Notes: generated by a model not told the origin, from the letters alone. Shown: positions 17,871 through 26,332, counted from the stretch's first letter. The stretch is DNA of 64,000 nucleotides from Cupriavidus lacunae (GCF_003353055.1 NZ_QKWJ01000025.1:1-64000); one strand, 5' to 3'. Numbers and translations are program-made.

Positions 17871-18719
17871 ATGTCCGACCCCATCGTCTACCTCAACGGC
17901 ACCCTGACCCCTCTCTCCGAAGCCCGCATCCCCGTCCTCGACCGCGGCTTCATCTTCGGCGACGGCATCTACGAAGTCATTCCTTATTACAACGGCAAGC
18001 CGTTCCGTGGCGCCCAGCACCTGGCCCGCCTGCACCGCAGCCTGGAAGGCATCGGCATTCCCGATCCGCATAGCGCTGCGCAGTGGCAGGAACGGGTTGG
18101 CGAAGTGGTCCAGGCCAACGGCCTGTCGGATCAGCTGGTCTATATCCAGGTGACGCGTGGCGTGGCCAGGCGCATGCATGCGTTTCCGAAGGAAGTCGTG
18201 CCGACGGTGCTGATCATGACCAATCCGATGGCGCTGCCGTCGGCGCAGATGCTTGAGCAGGGCGTGGCGTGCGTGACGATGGAGGACCGGCGCTGGCTGA
18301 ATTGCCAGATCAAGTCGACGTCGCTGCTTGGCAACGTGCTGGCGGCGCAGCATGCGGTGGAGCACGGGGTGACCGAGGCCATCCAGTTCCGGGATGGCTG
18401 GCTGACCGAGGCGTCGGCGTCCAATGTGTGGGTGGTGCGCGATGGCCGGGTATTGGCGCCGCCCAAGGACAACCTGATCCTGGAAGGGATCCGCTACGGG
18501 TTCATGGAAGAGATCTGCGCCGCGATGGAGATTCCGCTGGAGTCGCGCCGGATTGCGAAGGAAGAGGTGTTTGCGGCCGATGAGGTGCTGCTGTCGTCCG
18601 CCAGCAAGGAGTTGCTGCCGGTGGTGAGCGTCGATGGCCGCACGATCGGCAAGGGCGTGCCGGGGCCGGTCTTCGCGCGGCTCTACGCGGCTTACCAGGC
18701 TGCCAAGGCGGCCCTTTGA
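17871..18719 (+). CDS. dat: D-amino acid aminotransferase (PLP fold type IV)
   Basis: A 282-residue aminotransferase of the D-alanine transaminase/branched-chain type IV family. It moves the amino group between D-amino acids and 2-oxo acids, giving D-glutamate or D-alanine for the wall. Motifs: 'VLDRGFIFGDGIYEVI' near the N terminus, the PLP-binding lysine in 'CQIKSTSLLGNVLA', and 'TEASASNVWVV'. The length is normal. The ATG at 17871 follows CAGCAGCCCC, a poor ribosome site. It might work with murI (at 7397) in D-glutamate supply, which is inference. Branched-chain aminotransferase is a less likely alternative. Confidence 0.9.
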   Translation: MSDPIVYLNGTLTPLSEARIPVLDRGFIFGDGIYEVIPYYNGKPFRGAQHLARLHRSLEGIGIPDPHSAAQWQERVGEVVQANGLSDQLVYIQVTRGVARRMHAFPKEVVPTVLIMTNPMALPSAQMLEQGVACVTMEDRRWLNCQIKSTSLLGNVLAAQHAVEHGVTEAIQFRDGWLTEASASNVWVVRDGRVLAPPKDNLILEGIRYGFMEEICAAMEIPLESRRIAKEEVFAADEVLLSSASKELLPVVSVDGRTIGKGVPGPVFARLYAAYQAAKAAL

Positions 18720-18781
18720 GTCCTCTTTAAGCTCATCCGCGTGCGTGCTAGGATGCCCTGGGAATCAGCCAGGAGACTGTC

Positions 18782-19057
18782 ATGCCCAAGCGCGAGCGCG
18801 GTCGGCGTGCCTTGCAGGACGAGGTAAGCCGGCGCATCCAGCAAATCTATGAAATCGGCGAAGACGGCGCCAAGATCCGGGTGCCGGCGCCGGTGCCGCA
18901 TCCGCGCGATGCCCGCGGGCGCAACTGGGACATGACCGGCTTCGGCAATGTGTATGGTTACGAGGCCAGCGTGCGCGCGGCGGTCGACAAGGTGCGCGAC
19001 GAGTTCGACCTGAACGATGCCGTGGAGAACCGCGCGCCCAATCCCTTCGGGGACTGA
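18782..19057 (+). CDS. conserved-looking hypothetical protein
   Basis: A 91-residue basic-to-acidic soluble protein with no signal peptide or membrane segment. It opens with MPKRERGRRALQDEV (Lys/Arg rich), then 'IYEIGEDGAKIRVPAPVPHPRD' and an Asp/Asn-rich end. The ATG has a clear AGGAGA site 6 nt upstream, and codon use fits the neighbours. It begins 62 nt after dat in the same direction, so co-transcription is possible. No family is recognised. Confidence 0.65.
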   Translation: MPKRERGRRALQDEVSRRIQQIYEIGEDGAKIRVPAPVPHPRDARGRNWDMTGFGNVYGYEASVRAAVDKVRDEFDLNDAVENRAPNPFGD

Positions 19058-19114
19058 ATGGGCGGTCTCGATCGACGGCGCGGCTTTTCGGCCACCGGGC
19101 GGGTCTTCGGGTTC

Positions 19115-20380
19115 TCACTGCGCGACGTCCAGGCGTGGCTCGGCGCTTTGCCAGATGCCGCCGGAGTGCCGCTTGGCACCGTACATGGCCGCGTCGGCGG
19201 CGTGCAGCAGTGCCTGGCTGCCTTGCGCGTGGACAGGGAAGACGGCCAGGCCGATGCTGAGCGAGGCCTGCACCGTGTTGCCGTCGGGCAGGTCGATGGG
19301 GGCGGCCATGGCCTGCAGGATATGTTCGGCGACATGGATGGCATCGCGCGGCGCGCGCAGCGCCGCGACCAGCACCGCGAACTCGTCGCCGCCGATGCGC
19401 GCCACGGTGTCGCTGGCGCGCAGGCTGGCGCGGATGCGCTGGGCCACGGCTACCAGCACCGCGTCGCCGGCCGCATGGCCGTGCCGGTCGTTGATGTGCT
19501 TGAAATCGTCGCTGTCCAGGTACAGCACCGCTGCGTGCTCGCCATTGGCTGCGGCGTGGCGCACGGCGTGCTCCAGCGCCTCGACGAAGGCGGCGCGGTT
19601 CAGCAGTCCGGTCAGCGCATCGTGGTTAGCGCGATGGGCGAGCGAGCGGTTCTCGTGCTGCAGCTGGTTCTGCCAGGTCTGCAGTTCGTCGAGCAGGCCG
19701 TTGAAGTCCTCGCTGAGCGCATTGAGCTCGGCGATGCAGGCCGGCGGCGTGCGCTGCGCGAAGTCGCGCTGGGAACGCACCGCATGTGCCACGCGCATCA
19801 GGTTGCGCAATGGCTCGACGATCTGCACCAGCAGCCGGCTGGCCAGGTAGTGGGCGCCGACGGCGGTCAGCAGCAGGCAGCCCAGCAGACCCAGCGCGCC
19901 CTGCAGCAGGAAGTGCAGCAGGTTGCGAGGGTCGCCGCAGACGCGCAGCATGCCTACCTGCTGCGTCTGGTGCAGGATCGGTTGCTCGACGGCATCCATG
20001 GCGAGCCATTCGCCCAGCGCGTGGCGCAGGCCGGTCAGCGGGGTCTGGCCGGGGCGCTGCCATTCGGCCAGGACGTGGTGGTCGAGGTCGTAGACGGTGG
20101 CGCGCGCGATGTCCTCGGACGCCGCGATCGCGGCCAGCGTTTCCGTGGTGGCCGCCTGGTCGCGGAATACGACCGGCGCCTCCAGCGTGTAGGCGATGGA
20201 GCGGGCCAGCAGCCGCGCGTTGTGCTCGGCGTAGACGCGCAGCGCCGTCACGCCGATCGCGGTCAGCGACAGCCCGGCGGTGCATACGGCGATCAGCGCG
20301 ACGCCCAGGTGGATGCGTCGCAGCACGTTGTACAGGGTGGGGCGCGCGCCATTGCCGCGCACCGGCTCGCGCGCGTTCAT
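19115..20380 (-). CDS. membrane diguanylate cyclase, YfiN/TpbB-like
   Basis: A 421-residue inner-membrane enzyme that makes c-di-GMP from two GTP. Two membrane helices (about 25-48 and 155-178) bracket a periplasmic CHASE8-like domain. A HAMP-type segment ('LASRLLVQIVEPLRNLMRVAHAV') and a short coiled coil follow, then a GGDEF domain. The active motif GGDEF is intact at 330-334, with 'NHDALTGLLNRAAF' and 'DSDDFKHINDRHGH'. No EAL domain is present. Its start overlaps the stop of the YfiR-like gene by 4 nt (ATGA), so the two are translationally coupled. In Pseudomonas the periplasmic YfiR represses YfiN; the same pairing is expected here. Confidence 0.85.
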   Translation of the reverse strand: MNAREPVRGNGARPTLYNVLRRIHLGVALIAVCTAGLSLTAIGVTALRVYAEHNARLLARSIAYTLEAPVVFRDQAATTETLAAIAASEDIARATVYDLDHHVLAEWQRPGQTPLTGLRHALGEWLAMDAVEQPILHQTQQVGMLRVCGDPRNLLHFLLQGALGLLGCLLLTAVGAHYLASRLLVQIVEPLRNLMRVAHAVRSQRDFAQRTPPACIAELNALSEDFNGLLDELQTWQNQLQHENRSLAHRANHDALTGLLNRAAFVEALEHAVRHAAANGEHAAVLYLDSDDFKHINDRHGHAAGDAVLVAVAQRIRASLRASDTVARIGGDEFAVLVAALRAPRDAIHVAEHILQAMAAPIDLPDGNTVQASLSIGLAVFPVHAQGSQALLHAADAAMYGAKRHSGGIWQSAEPRLDVAQ

Positions 20381-21042
20381 GACGGCGCTCCCTTGCGTCG
20401 GCCCAGTTGCAGCACGCCGGGGTGCACGTGCACGCCGCTGCGGGCAAGGGTATCGAGGTTGACGCGGAACGAGACCTGGTTGTCGCGGATGTTCAGGCAG
20501 AACATGCTGCCGACCTCGCACTCGAAGTCTTCCTCGGCGATCACCAGCACCGGTCGGCCGGTCAGCTCGCTCGACAGGCGCTTGCGGCGCGGTTCGTTCA
20601 TGCTGCCGACGTACAGCGCATCGCACGCCGGATGCAGCATGTCGGCCAGCACGTCGACCTGGCGGGTCTGCACGGTCCGTCCGTTGGTGAGCGTGCCGCC
20701 TTCCATCAGCCGTGAGGCATAGCGGCTGGCGTTGTCCACGCACAGCCGCACGGGGTCGCGCTCCACCGGCCAGCGCGCATAGCCCAGCAGGCTGAGCACC
20801 ACGCGCGCGACCAGGTCGGTGCGCTGCGCAGCGGGTTGCGCGGTCACTACCGGCGGCAGCATGGCTGGCAGCACCGCCAGCGTCACGGCGAGCAGCAGGG
20901 CCGTCAGGCCACGGCGCAGCAGCGGGCGTTGCCGGACAGGGGCTGCATTCGAAGGGGGGCTGGCTGGGGCAGGAGCCATGTTCTGGGGTGAATGGGGCGG
21001 GGCGGCCGGGTGCGGTGTTGGGGTCTGCCTGGCCGCGGGCAT
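20377..21042 (-). CDS. yfiR: periplasmic YfiR-family protein
   Basis: Frame of 221 codons with a Pro/Ala-rich N terminus, then a signal peptide-like helix (GLTALLLAVTLAVLPAMLP) and a YfiR (DUF4154) domain: 'LLGYARWPVERDPVRLCVDN', 'DALYVGSM', 'PVLVIAEEDFECEVGSMFCLNI' and 'VNLDTLARSGVHV'. Four cysteines sit where YfiR forms stabilising disulfides. YfiR binds the periplasmic domain of YfiN and inhibits it. The ATG at 21042 gives a long lead; an ATG at 20979 (MAPAP) is possible and places the signal helix closer to the N terminus. Coupled to the downstream cyclase gene. A YfiB partner is not seen. Confidence 0.85.
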   Translation of the reverse strand: MPAARQTPTPHPAAPPHSPQNMAPAPASPPSNAAPVRQRPLLRRGLTALLLAVTLAVLPAMLPPVVTAQPAAQRTDLVARVVLSLLGYARWPVERDPVRLCVDNASRYASRLMEGGTLTNGRTVQTRQVDVLADMLHPACDALYVGSMNEPRRKRLSSELTGRPVLVIAEEDFECEVGSMFCLNIRDNQVSFRVNLDTLARSGVHVHPGVLQLGRRKGAPS

Positions 21043-21293
21043 TGTCTGGGTGCGGCTTACTGGCGGTCAAGCGTTCGGAACGGGCGTTGATCGGCCTGAA
21101 ACGGGCGGCATAAGCAGGAATCCGTGGAGCCCAGCGAGTGGCGCGGCTTGATACGGAATGTTTATCGGTTCCGCATCGATTTCCTGAAGGTCGCAGAAAC
21201 GGTGTTGCAAGCGTGAAGCGCTTCGCCGTGGCGCACACAACACTTAGAATGGGGCCATCGTCCCCAACACGCGCCTCGCCGCCGCCTGCCGCC

Positions 21294-21755
21294 ATGACCT
21301 CCGACCCGCTTTTCCGCTTCCTGCATGTAGCCGGCGTCGCCGTCTGGGTGGGCGGCATGTTTTTCGCCTACCTGTGCCTGCGGCCGGTGGCCGGCAGCGT
21401 GCTCGAGCCACCTTCGCGGCTACGTCTGTGGCGGGGCGTATTTGCCCGGTTCTTCCCGTGGGTGTGGGCAGCGGTGATCGCGATCCTGCTGAGCGGCGCG
21501 GCGATGATGGCCGCGGTGGGCATGGCTGGTGCCCCACGCAACTGGCATCTGATGCTGGGGATCGGTCTCGTCATGACCCTGATATTCTGCTACGTGTGGT
21601 TCGGGCCGTATCGCGTGCTGGACCAGGCCGTGCAGGCCCAGGACTGGCCGGCCGCCGGTGCCGCGCTGAACCGCATCCGGCAGGCCGTGGGGACCAACCT
21701 GGTGCTCGGGCTGGTCAATATCGCCGTGGCCACGCTGGGACGCTGGCTGGCCTGA
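21294..21755 (+). CDS. CopD-family small membrane protein
   Basis: A 153-residue protein with four membrane helices: 'FLHVAGVAVWVGGMFFAYLC' (with the family-typical H-x(6)-WVGG motif), 'WVWAAVIAILLSGAAMMAAV', 'NWHLMLGIGLVMTLIFCYVWFGP' and 'AVGTNLVLGLVNIAVATLGRW'. This is the CopD/DUF2269-type fold. Members are linked to copper resistance or heme binding through the conserved histidines. Only the short version is present; there is no CopC domain. The ATG at 21294 was chosen since it starts right before the helix. It may be co-transcribed with the LprI-like gene 60 nt downstream. Confidence 0.75.
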   Translation: MTSDPLFRFLHVAGVAVWVGGMFFAYLCLRPVAGSVLEPPSRLRLWRGVFARFFPWVWAAVIAILLSGAAMMAAVGMAGAPRNWHLMLGIGLVMTLIFCYVWFGPYRVLDQAVQAQDWPAAGAALNRIRQAVGTNLVLGLVNIAVATLGRWLA

Positions 21756-21814
21756 GCGGGGCACACGTCCCGCCATGGCCCCGCACGCATTGTCACTGCC
21801 AAGGGAGAGCCGTT

Positions 21815-22219
21815 ATGCGCGTCATCGCATGTCTTGCCGTCCTGGGTCTTGCCGTGGCGGCCGCACCGGCCCGCGCCGCGGAAAACGATGGCCTGAGCGC
21901 CGAATACGAGCGTTGCATGGCCAGGGCTGTGTCGACCGCCGACATGCTCAACTGCGCCGCAGCGGAATCGCGGGTCCAGGACTCAGCGCTGAACGGCGCC
22001 TACCAGGCCCTGTTGCGGCGGCTGGAGGCGCCCCGCACCGGCCAGCTGCGGGTGGCGCAGCGGGTCTGGCTTGAATTTCGCCAGGCCAATTGCGCCTATG
22101 TGGCCAATCCGGCCGGCGGCACGGCCGCGCGCGTGGCCGGGTCGACCTGCATGCTGCAGATGACGGCCGCACGGGTGCGCGAACTGCATGCCTTTGCCTC
22201 CGAGGCTGCCGCCCGGTGA
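21815..22219 (+). CDS. LprI-like lysozyme inhibitor family protein (DUF1311)
   Basis: A 134-residue exported protein. The signal peptide (MRVIACLAVLGLAVAAAPARAA) is clear. The mature part has the DUF1311/LprI pattern: 'YERCMARAVSTADMLNCAAAES', a helix with 'LNGAYQALLRRL', then 'AQRVWLEFRQANCAY' and a final cysteine in 'GSTCMLQM'. Four cysteines suggest two disulfides. LprI of Mycobacterium inhibits lysozyme. The ATG has AAGGGAGA 7 nt upstream. A second unrelated lysozyme-inhibitor candidate (MliC-like) is at 24274. Function by family only. Confidence 0.8.
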   Translation: MRVIACLAVLGLAVAAAPARAAENDGLSAEYERCMARAVSTADMLNCAAAESRVQDSALNGAYQALLRRLEAPRTGQLRVAQRVWLEFRQANCAYVANPAGGTAARVAGSTCMLQMTAARVRELHAFASEAAAR

Positions 22220-22286
22220 GTTGGCGGGGCTTGTGCTAGAGTTCTCAGACACCAGTGCTGCGGCACGTCTCACCAGGAGATGGATC

Positions 22287-22490
22287 ATGGCAAGTGAATC
22301 GCGGAACAACCTGAAGGCTTTCGTGCAGACCGCACCCCAGGCGGGGCGCTATGTGTGGGTCATCGCGCTGGTGGATTTCGGCGCGCAGCAGATCCGGCGC
22401 GCGATCGTCTCCGACGACACCTTCACCACCTCGGATGCCGCACGGGTTGCCGGCGAGGCCCAGCTCAAGGCGATGGCCGAGGATCACTAG
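22287..22490 (+). CDS. small hypothetical protein (67 residues)
   Basis: The start ATG follows AGGAGA at 7-nt spacing, a strong site. The protein (MASESRNNLKAFVQTAPQ...) has two short beta-like segments (YVWVIALVDFG; RRAIVSDDTF) and an alpha-helical acidic end, with no signal peptide. It lies in a run of small genes all on the plus strand (21294-23756). No family is recognised. Confidence 0.6.
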   Translation: MASESRNNLKAFVQTAPQAGRYVWVIALVDFGAQQIRRAIVSDDTFTTSDAARVAGEAQLKAMAEDH

Positions 22491-22623
22491 CGCCGCGCGC
22501 GCACAAGCGCAAGCGTGTGTTGCGTACCGGCATCTCTATGATCGTCCGATACCCATTCTTACAATTCCCGGGGATCAGGGAGCGCTAGACTGTGGGCATG
22601 TTCCTCCACAAGAAAGGACTCCC

Positions 22624-23031
22624 ATGACTGATCGCACGCTCCGCCCGGCCAGGGCCCTCCTGCTGGCGGCCCTGCTGGGTTCGGGCCTGACCTTCAGTGC
22701 GGCATCGATGGCACAGGTGTCGGTCAATATTGCCATCGGCGTTCCGCCGCCTGCCCCGGTCTACGAAGTCGTGCCCGCGCCGCGCGCTGGCTATGTCTGG
22801 GCACCGGGTTATTGGGACTGGGATGACCACTACCACAAGCACGCGTGGAAGAAGGGCCGCTGGGAACGCGAACGCCCGGGCTATATCTATGAGTCGCCGC
22901 GCTGGATCCAGTCGCGCGACGGCTGGGTGCTGGTGCCGGGGCGCTGGGACCAGGGCGGGTACAAGGACAAAGGCCACAAGGACAAGGGCTACCACTGCCC
23001 TCCCGGCCACGCCAAGAAGGGCGAGTGCTGA
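22624..23031 (+). CDS. exported YXWGXW/WXXGXW-repeat protein
   Basis: A 135-residue protein. The signal peptide ends near ASMA (30). The mature N terminus QVSVNIAIGVPPPAPVYEVV resembles the start of the exported proteins at 441 and 17375. It has aromatic motifs of the YVWAPGYWDWD and WVLVPGRWDQ type, which match the YXWGXW (BcpO-related) repeat family of small envelope proteins, then a Lys/Gly-rich tail (KDKGHKDKG) and two cysteines near the end. No activity is known. It is the third Pro/Tyr-rich exported paralogue in this window. The ATG is preceded by GGACTCCC, a weak ribosome site. Confidence 0.75.
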   Translation: MTDRTLRPARALLLAALLGSGLTFSAASMAQVSVNIAIGVPPPAPVYEVVPAPRAGYVWAPGYWDWDDHYHKHAWKKGRWERERPGYIYESPRWIQSRDGWVLVPGRWDQGGYKDKGHKDKGYHCPPGHAKKGEC

Positions 23032-23145
23032 TGTGCCCGCCGCCCGGCGCCACGCGGTGACGCCGGGCGGCCCTGCCATGCTACGATCCCCGCCATGACA
23101 ACCGCGCCCGCGCGGCGCATTGGCAGCGGATACCCGGAGGTAGTG

Positions 23146-23370
23146 ATGGCAAAGCACGTCTTCACGCGCGAGCAGTATCTCGACATCCTCAATGACAGCC
23201 TGCGCAAGCATCCCGGCTGGCAGCCCGGCATGGCCTTTGTGTTCCTGCCGCCCGGGGCCGATGCCAGCCAGGCCACGGCAGTGGGCTGCACCGGCCCAAT
23301 GGACGCCATCCCGGTCTATGCCGAGATCCAGCGGGTGGCTGCCGAACTGATCGAAGTCAGCAACGAATAG
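23146..23370 (+). CDS. small hypothetical protein (74 residues)
   Basis: The ATG has a GGAGG site at 5-nt spacing. The protein (MAKHVFTREQYLDILND...) is soluble, opens with a helix and contains 'FVFLPPGADASQATAVGCTGP', ending in an acidic helix. No signal peptide or membrane segment is seen. A longer in-frame start at 23095 is unlikely, as no ribosome site precedes it. No family is recognised; codon use matches the neighbours, so it is probably real. Confidence 0.6.
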   Translation: MAKHVFTREQYLDILNDSLRKHPGWQPGMAFVFLPPGADASQATAVGCTGPMDAIPVYAEIQRVAAELIEVSNE

Positions 23371-23471
23371 GACACCGGATAGCGTAACGGCGCGGGGCGC
23401 TAGCCGCCTGACGGCCGGTGGCCGCCGCAGGTGCGTACAATACCGGCCTCTACAGACTTTCGGATATTGCC

Positions 23472-23756
23472 GTGAAGAAAACGGACCTGGAAAAGAACAA
23501 GGGCCTGAAAATCGCCAACAGCCTGAAGCTGGCTGCGGCGGGGCGGGGCGGCATGCCTGGCGGCGCGGCGCGCCCGGACCGGCGCGAGCAGCGCCGGCTG
23601 GACCAGGAGCAGGGTCTGGTGCCCTTTGCGTGCAAGCTGGATGGCACGCTGGTGAAGCGCCTGCAGGCGCTTGCCGTCGATCACCCGGGTGGCATGACCG
23701 GGCTGCTCAATGAACTGCTGACCGGCGCATTGCCGCCGGAACAAGGCCAGGCCTGA
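23472..23756 (+). CDS. small Lys/Arg-rich hypothetical protein
   Basis: A 94-residue basic protein starting at GTG 23472 (MKKTDLEKNKGLKIANSL...). The start is chosen because the frame upstream is short and atypical. The first half is Lys/Arg/Gly rich ('AAAGRGGMPGGAARPDRRE'); the second is helical ('DGTLVKRLQALAVDHPGGMTGLLNELLTGAL'). The composition suggests nucleic-acid or ribosome contact, but this is a guess. No family is recognised. Confidence 0.55.
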   Translation: MKKTDLEKNKGLKIANSLKLAAAGRGGMPGGAARPDRREQRRLDQEQGLVPFACKLDGTLVKRLQALAVDHPGGMTGLLNELLTGALPPEQGQA

Positions 23757-23801
23757 GTGATTCCGCGGCGGCTCCGGCCGCCGCTGGCCTGACGCCCTGG
23801 C

Positions 23802-24182
23802 TCAGTCTTCTTCCTCGTCATCAAGGAATTCGCGGCGCAGCATCCAGTTGGCGATGGCTTCGTCGCAGACGCGCTTGAATTTCTGCTTGTCCGGCATCTT
23901 GTCGAACAACTGGAAATTGACCAGCGCCATGCCGGCATCGGTGATGTAGAACATCCGGCTCGGATCGTCTTCATGGACAATGCGGCCATCGATGGCGTCT
24001 TCCTCGCTTTCCGCCGGCATGTCCTCTAGCTCGACCACGCGGCAGGTGAAGCGCGGGCTGCGGGTGTGGGTCAGATACTCGAACTCGTCGTGCATGACCT
24101 CGCCGCCTTTGCCTGCGATAACGGCGAAGCCCCAGATAAAGCGGGGCATCGGCAGATCGGACAGATCTTCAATCTCGTCCAT
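23802..24182 (-). CDS. acidic hypothetical protein (126 residues)
   Basis: The protein begins MDEIEDLSDLPMPRFIWGFAV and ends with the very acidic FLDDEEED. It has no signal peptide or membrane segment. The region 60-100 ('EEDAIDGRIVHEDDPSRMFYITDAGMALVNFQL') looks like a compact alpha/beta fold. The ATG has GGGAGA nearby on the minus strand, so the gene is probably expressed. It is convergent with the Lys/Arg-rich gene at 23472. No family is recognised. Confidence 0.6.
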   Translation of the reverse strand: MDEIEDLSDLPMPRFIWGFAVIAGKGGEVMHDEFEYLTHTRSPRFTCRVVELEDMPAESEEDAIDGRIVHEDDPSRMFYITDAGMALVNFQLFDKMPDKQKFKRVCDEAIANWMLRREFLDDEEED

Positions 24183-24273
24183 GGTGTTCTCCCTGATTCA
24201 ATCCCCGCATTATCGCCCGGAACGCCGCTGTCTCAAATGGTGACGTGGCGTAACGGCGCCATTTGCGTCTCGC

Positions 24274-24651
24274 TCAGGGCTTTGCGTGGCAGTTGGCCAG
24301 TGCCGGCGCAGCGTTTTCGGCCTGCATCAGGTCGCGCAGGGTGCCTTCCTCGCCCTTGGTCCACCATTCGTAGCGGCCACCGACATAGCGCGCGCCCGAG
24401 GCCGACACGGTGCTGATCGCCAGCACCGGCTTGCCTTCAAGGCGGAAGACCGCCGCCTGGTTGTCCGGGCTGTTGAAATAGCGCACGGACAGCGTTTTGC
24501 CGCCGTCGCACTGGTAGCGCACGGTGCGCACGTCCGGGAACCGAACGCCGTCGATGCCCGGGGCGTGGGCGGCGTTGGCCGCGGTGCAGGCGCCGAGGGT
24601 TGCCAGCAGGGCCACGGTGCGGGCGCAGGACAGGAGCGGGCGAGTGGTCAT
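24274..24651 (-). CDS. MliC-like (C-type lysozyme inhibitor) exported protein
   Basis: A 125-residue protein with an N-terminal hydrophobic segment (MTTRPLLSCARTVALLATLGACTAANA; the LGAC could act as a lipobox, making it a lipoprotein). The mature part has the MliC/DUF1131 pattern 'VRYQCDGGKTLSVRYFNSPDNQAAVFRLEGKPVLAI' and a later 'ASGARYVGGRYEWWTKGEEGTLRD'. MliC proteins inhibit host C-type lysozyme at the outer membrane. It lies just upstream of glpD on the same strand, but the 28-nt gap probably reflects only proximity. Assignment is by visible motif and moderate confidence. Confidence 0.7.
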   Translation of the reverse strand: MTTRPLLSCARTVALLATLGACTAANAAHAPGIDGVRFPDVRTVRYQCDGGKTLSVRYFNSPDNQAAVFRLEGKPVLAISTVSASGARYVGGRYEWWTKGEEGTLRDLMQAENAAPALANCHAKP

Positions 24652-24679
24652 GGGATTGCCTTGGTCGATCGGTAGTGTG

Positions 24680-26296
24680 TCAGCCGAGCATGTACCCGGC
24701 GGCGAGCGTGCGGAAGCTTTCGACTTCGCGCGCCTGCCAGGCTTCGTCCTCGCCGAGTTCTTCGGCCAGGATCGCGGCCACGGCCGGGGCGGCGCCGACG
24801 GCCGCCCGGGCGTCCAGGAACAGCGCGCGGTTGCGGCGGGCCAGCACGTCCTCGACCCGGCGGGCAAGTTCATGCCGGGCGGCGAAGCGCACGTGGGCCT
24901 CGGTCAGGCCCGATGCCGGCGCCAGCACGCGGTCGTGGCCAGGCAGCGCGCGCAGCATTTCCAGCTCATTGCCGTAGTAGCGGTCCGGTGAGCCGGAATC
25001 CGTCGGCGGCAGCTCGGCGGGCAAGCCCACGGCGCCGTGCAGCGGCAACTCCGCGGTCACGCACGGGGCCGCGCGCACCATCTGGCGCTGGATCGCAGTC
25101 TCGATCACGTCTTCGGCCATCTTGCGGTAGGTGGTCCACTTGCCGCCGGTGACGGTGATCAGCCCGGCCCTGGACACCAGGATGGTATGTTCGCGCGACA
25201 GCGACGCGGTGGAGGCCTCGCCGGTGGCGCGCACCAGCGGCCGCAGGCCGGCCCAGACGCTGGTGACGTCGGCACGGGTCGGGTCTTTGGCCAGGTAGCG
25301 CGACGCGGTTTCCAGGATGAAATCGACGTCGTCGGCACCGGCGTCGGGCTCCAGCGGCAGGTCGCGGCGCGGCGTGTCGGTGGTGCCGACGATGGTGTGG
25401 CCGTTCCAGGGCACCACGAACAGCACCCGGCCGTCGTCGGTCTTGGGGATCAGGATGGCGCGCTCGCCCGGCAGGAAGCTGCGCGGCAGCGTCAGGTGCA
25501 CGCCCTGGCTGGGCGCGACCATGGCGCGGGCGTGGCCGTCTTCCATCTGGCGGATTGCATCGACCCACACGCCGGTGGCATTGATCACGCAGTCCGCGCG
25601 CAGCCGGAAGCTGGCGTCTCCGAGCGCATCCTGCACCGTCACGCCGCTGATCACGCCGCCTTGCTGGCTTAAGCCCGTCACGCGCATATAGTTGATCGCG
25701 GTGCCGCCCACGTCGAACAGCGTGCGCATCAGCGCCACCGCCAGCCGCGCATCGTCGAACTGGCCGTCGAAATACAGGTTGCCGCCGCGCAGCGGACGCC
25801 CGCCGACATGCTCCGCCAGGTTGGGCGCCGCGGCCAGCACTTCGCGGTGGTTCAGCCAGCGGCTGCCGGCCAGGTTCAGGTTGCCGGCCAGCATGTCATA
25901 GACCTTCAGGCCGATGCCGTAGAAGGGCTGGTCGAACATCTGGTAGGCCGGCACCACGAAGCCCAGCGGCCACACCAGGTGTGGCGCGTTGCGCGCGAGC
26001 AGGCCGCGCTCGTGCAGGGCCTCGCGCACCAGGCTGATATTGCCCTGGGCCAGGTAGCGCACGCCGCCATGCACCAGCTTGGTGGCCTTGCTGGAAGTGC
26101 CCTTGGCAAAGTCCGCGGCTTCGACCAGCAGCGTGCGGTAGCCGCGCGAGGCGGCATCGACCGCCGTGCCCAGGCCGGTGGCGCCGCCGCCGATGACGAT
26201 CACGTCCCAGCGCGGCTCGCGCTCAAGCGTGGCGAGCAGGGCGGCGCGCTTAGGTGGCTGGACCGGGGGCTGGATCGGGGTGGGAATTCTTTGCAT
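24680..26296 (-). CDS. glpD: aerobic glycerol-3-phosphate dehydrogenase (FAD)
   Basis: A 538-residue flavoenzyme that oxidises glycerol-3-phosphate to dihydroxyacetone phosphate and passes electrons to quinone. The FAD-binding GGGATGLG occurs at 36-43; further family segments are 'KLVHGGVRYLAQGN', 'VHLTLPRSFLPGE' and 'VTGGKWTTYRKMAEDV'. It has the normal GlpD length. It is 36 nt downstream of glpK in the same direction, so the two form a kinase-dehydrogenase operon. Regulation by GlpR is likely since glpR is at 29969. Confidence 0.95.
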   Translation of the reverse strand: MQRIPTPIQPPVQPPKRAALLATLEREPRWDVIVIGGGATGLGTAVDAASRGYRTLLVEAADFAKGTSSKATKLVHGGVRYLAQGNISLVREALHERGLLARNAPHLVWPLGFVVPAYQMFDQPFYGIGLKVYDMLAGNLNLAGSRWLNHREVLAAAPNLAEHVGGRPLRGGNLYFDGQFDDARLAVALMRTLFDVGGTAINYMRVTGLSQQGGVISGVTVQDALGDASFRLRADCVINATGVWVDAIRQMEDGHARAMVAPSQGVHLTLPRSFLPGERAILIPKTDDGRVLFVVPWNGHTIVGTTDTPRRDLPLEPDAGADDVDFILETASRYLAKDPTRADVTSVWAGLRPLVRATGEASTASLSREHTILVSRAGLITVTGGKWTTYRKMAEDVIETAIQRQMVRAAPCVTAELPLHGAVGLPAELPPTDSGSPDRYYGNELEMLRALPGHDRVLAPASGLTEAHVRFAARHELARRVEDVLARRNRALFLDARAAVGAAPAVAAILAEELGEDEAWQAREVESFRTLAAGYMLG

Positions 26297-26332
26297 GACG
26301 CTTTTTCGGGTTTGTGCTGATCGGGCCGGCGC

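Noticed and set aside
22250..22300. CRISPR-like spacing of repeats in the small-gene cluster
   Set aside because: No array with regular repeat and spacer lengths was found anywhere in the window.
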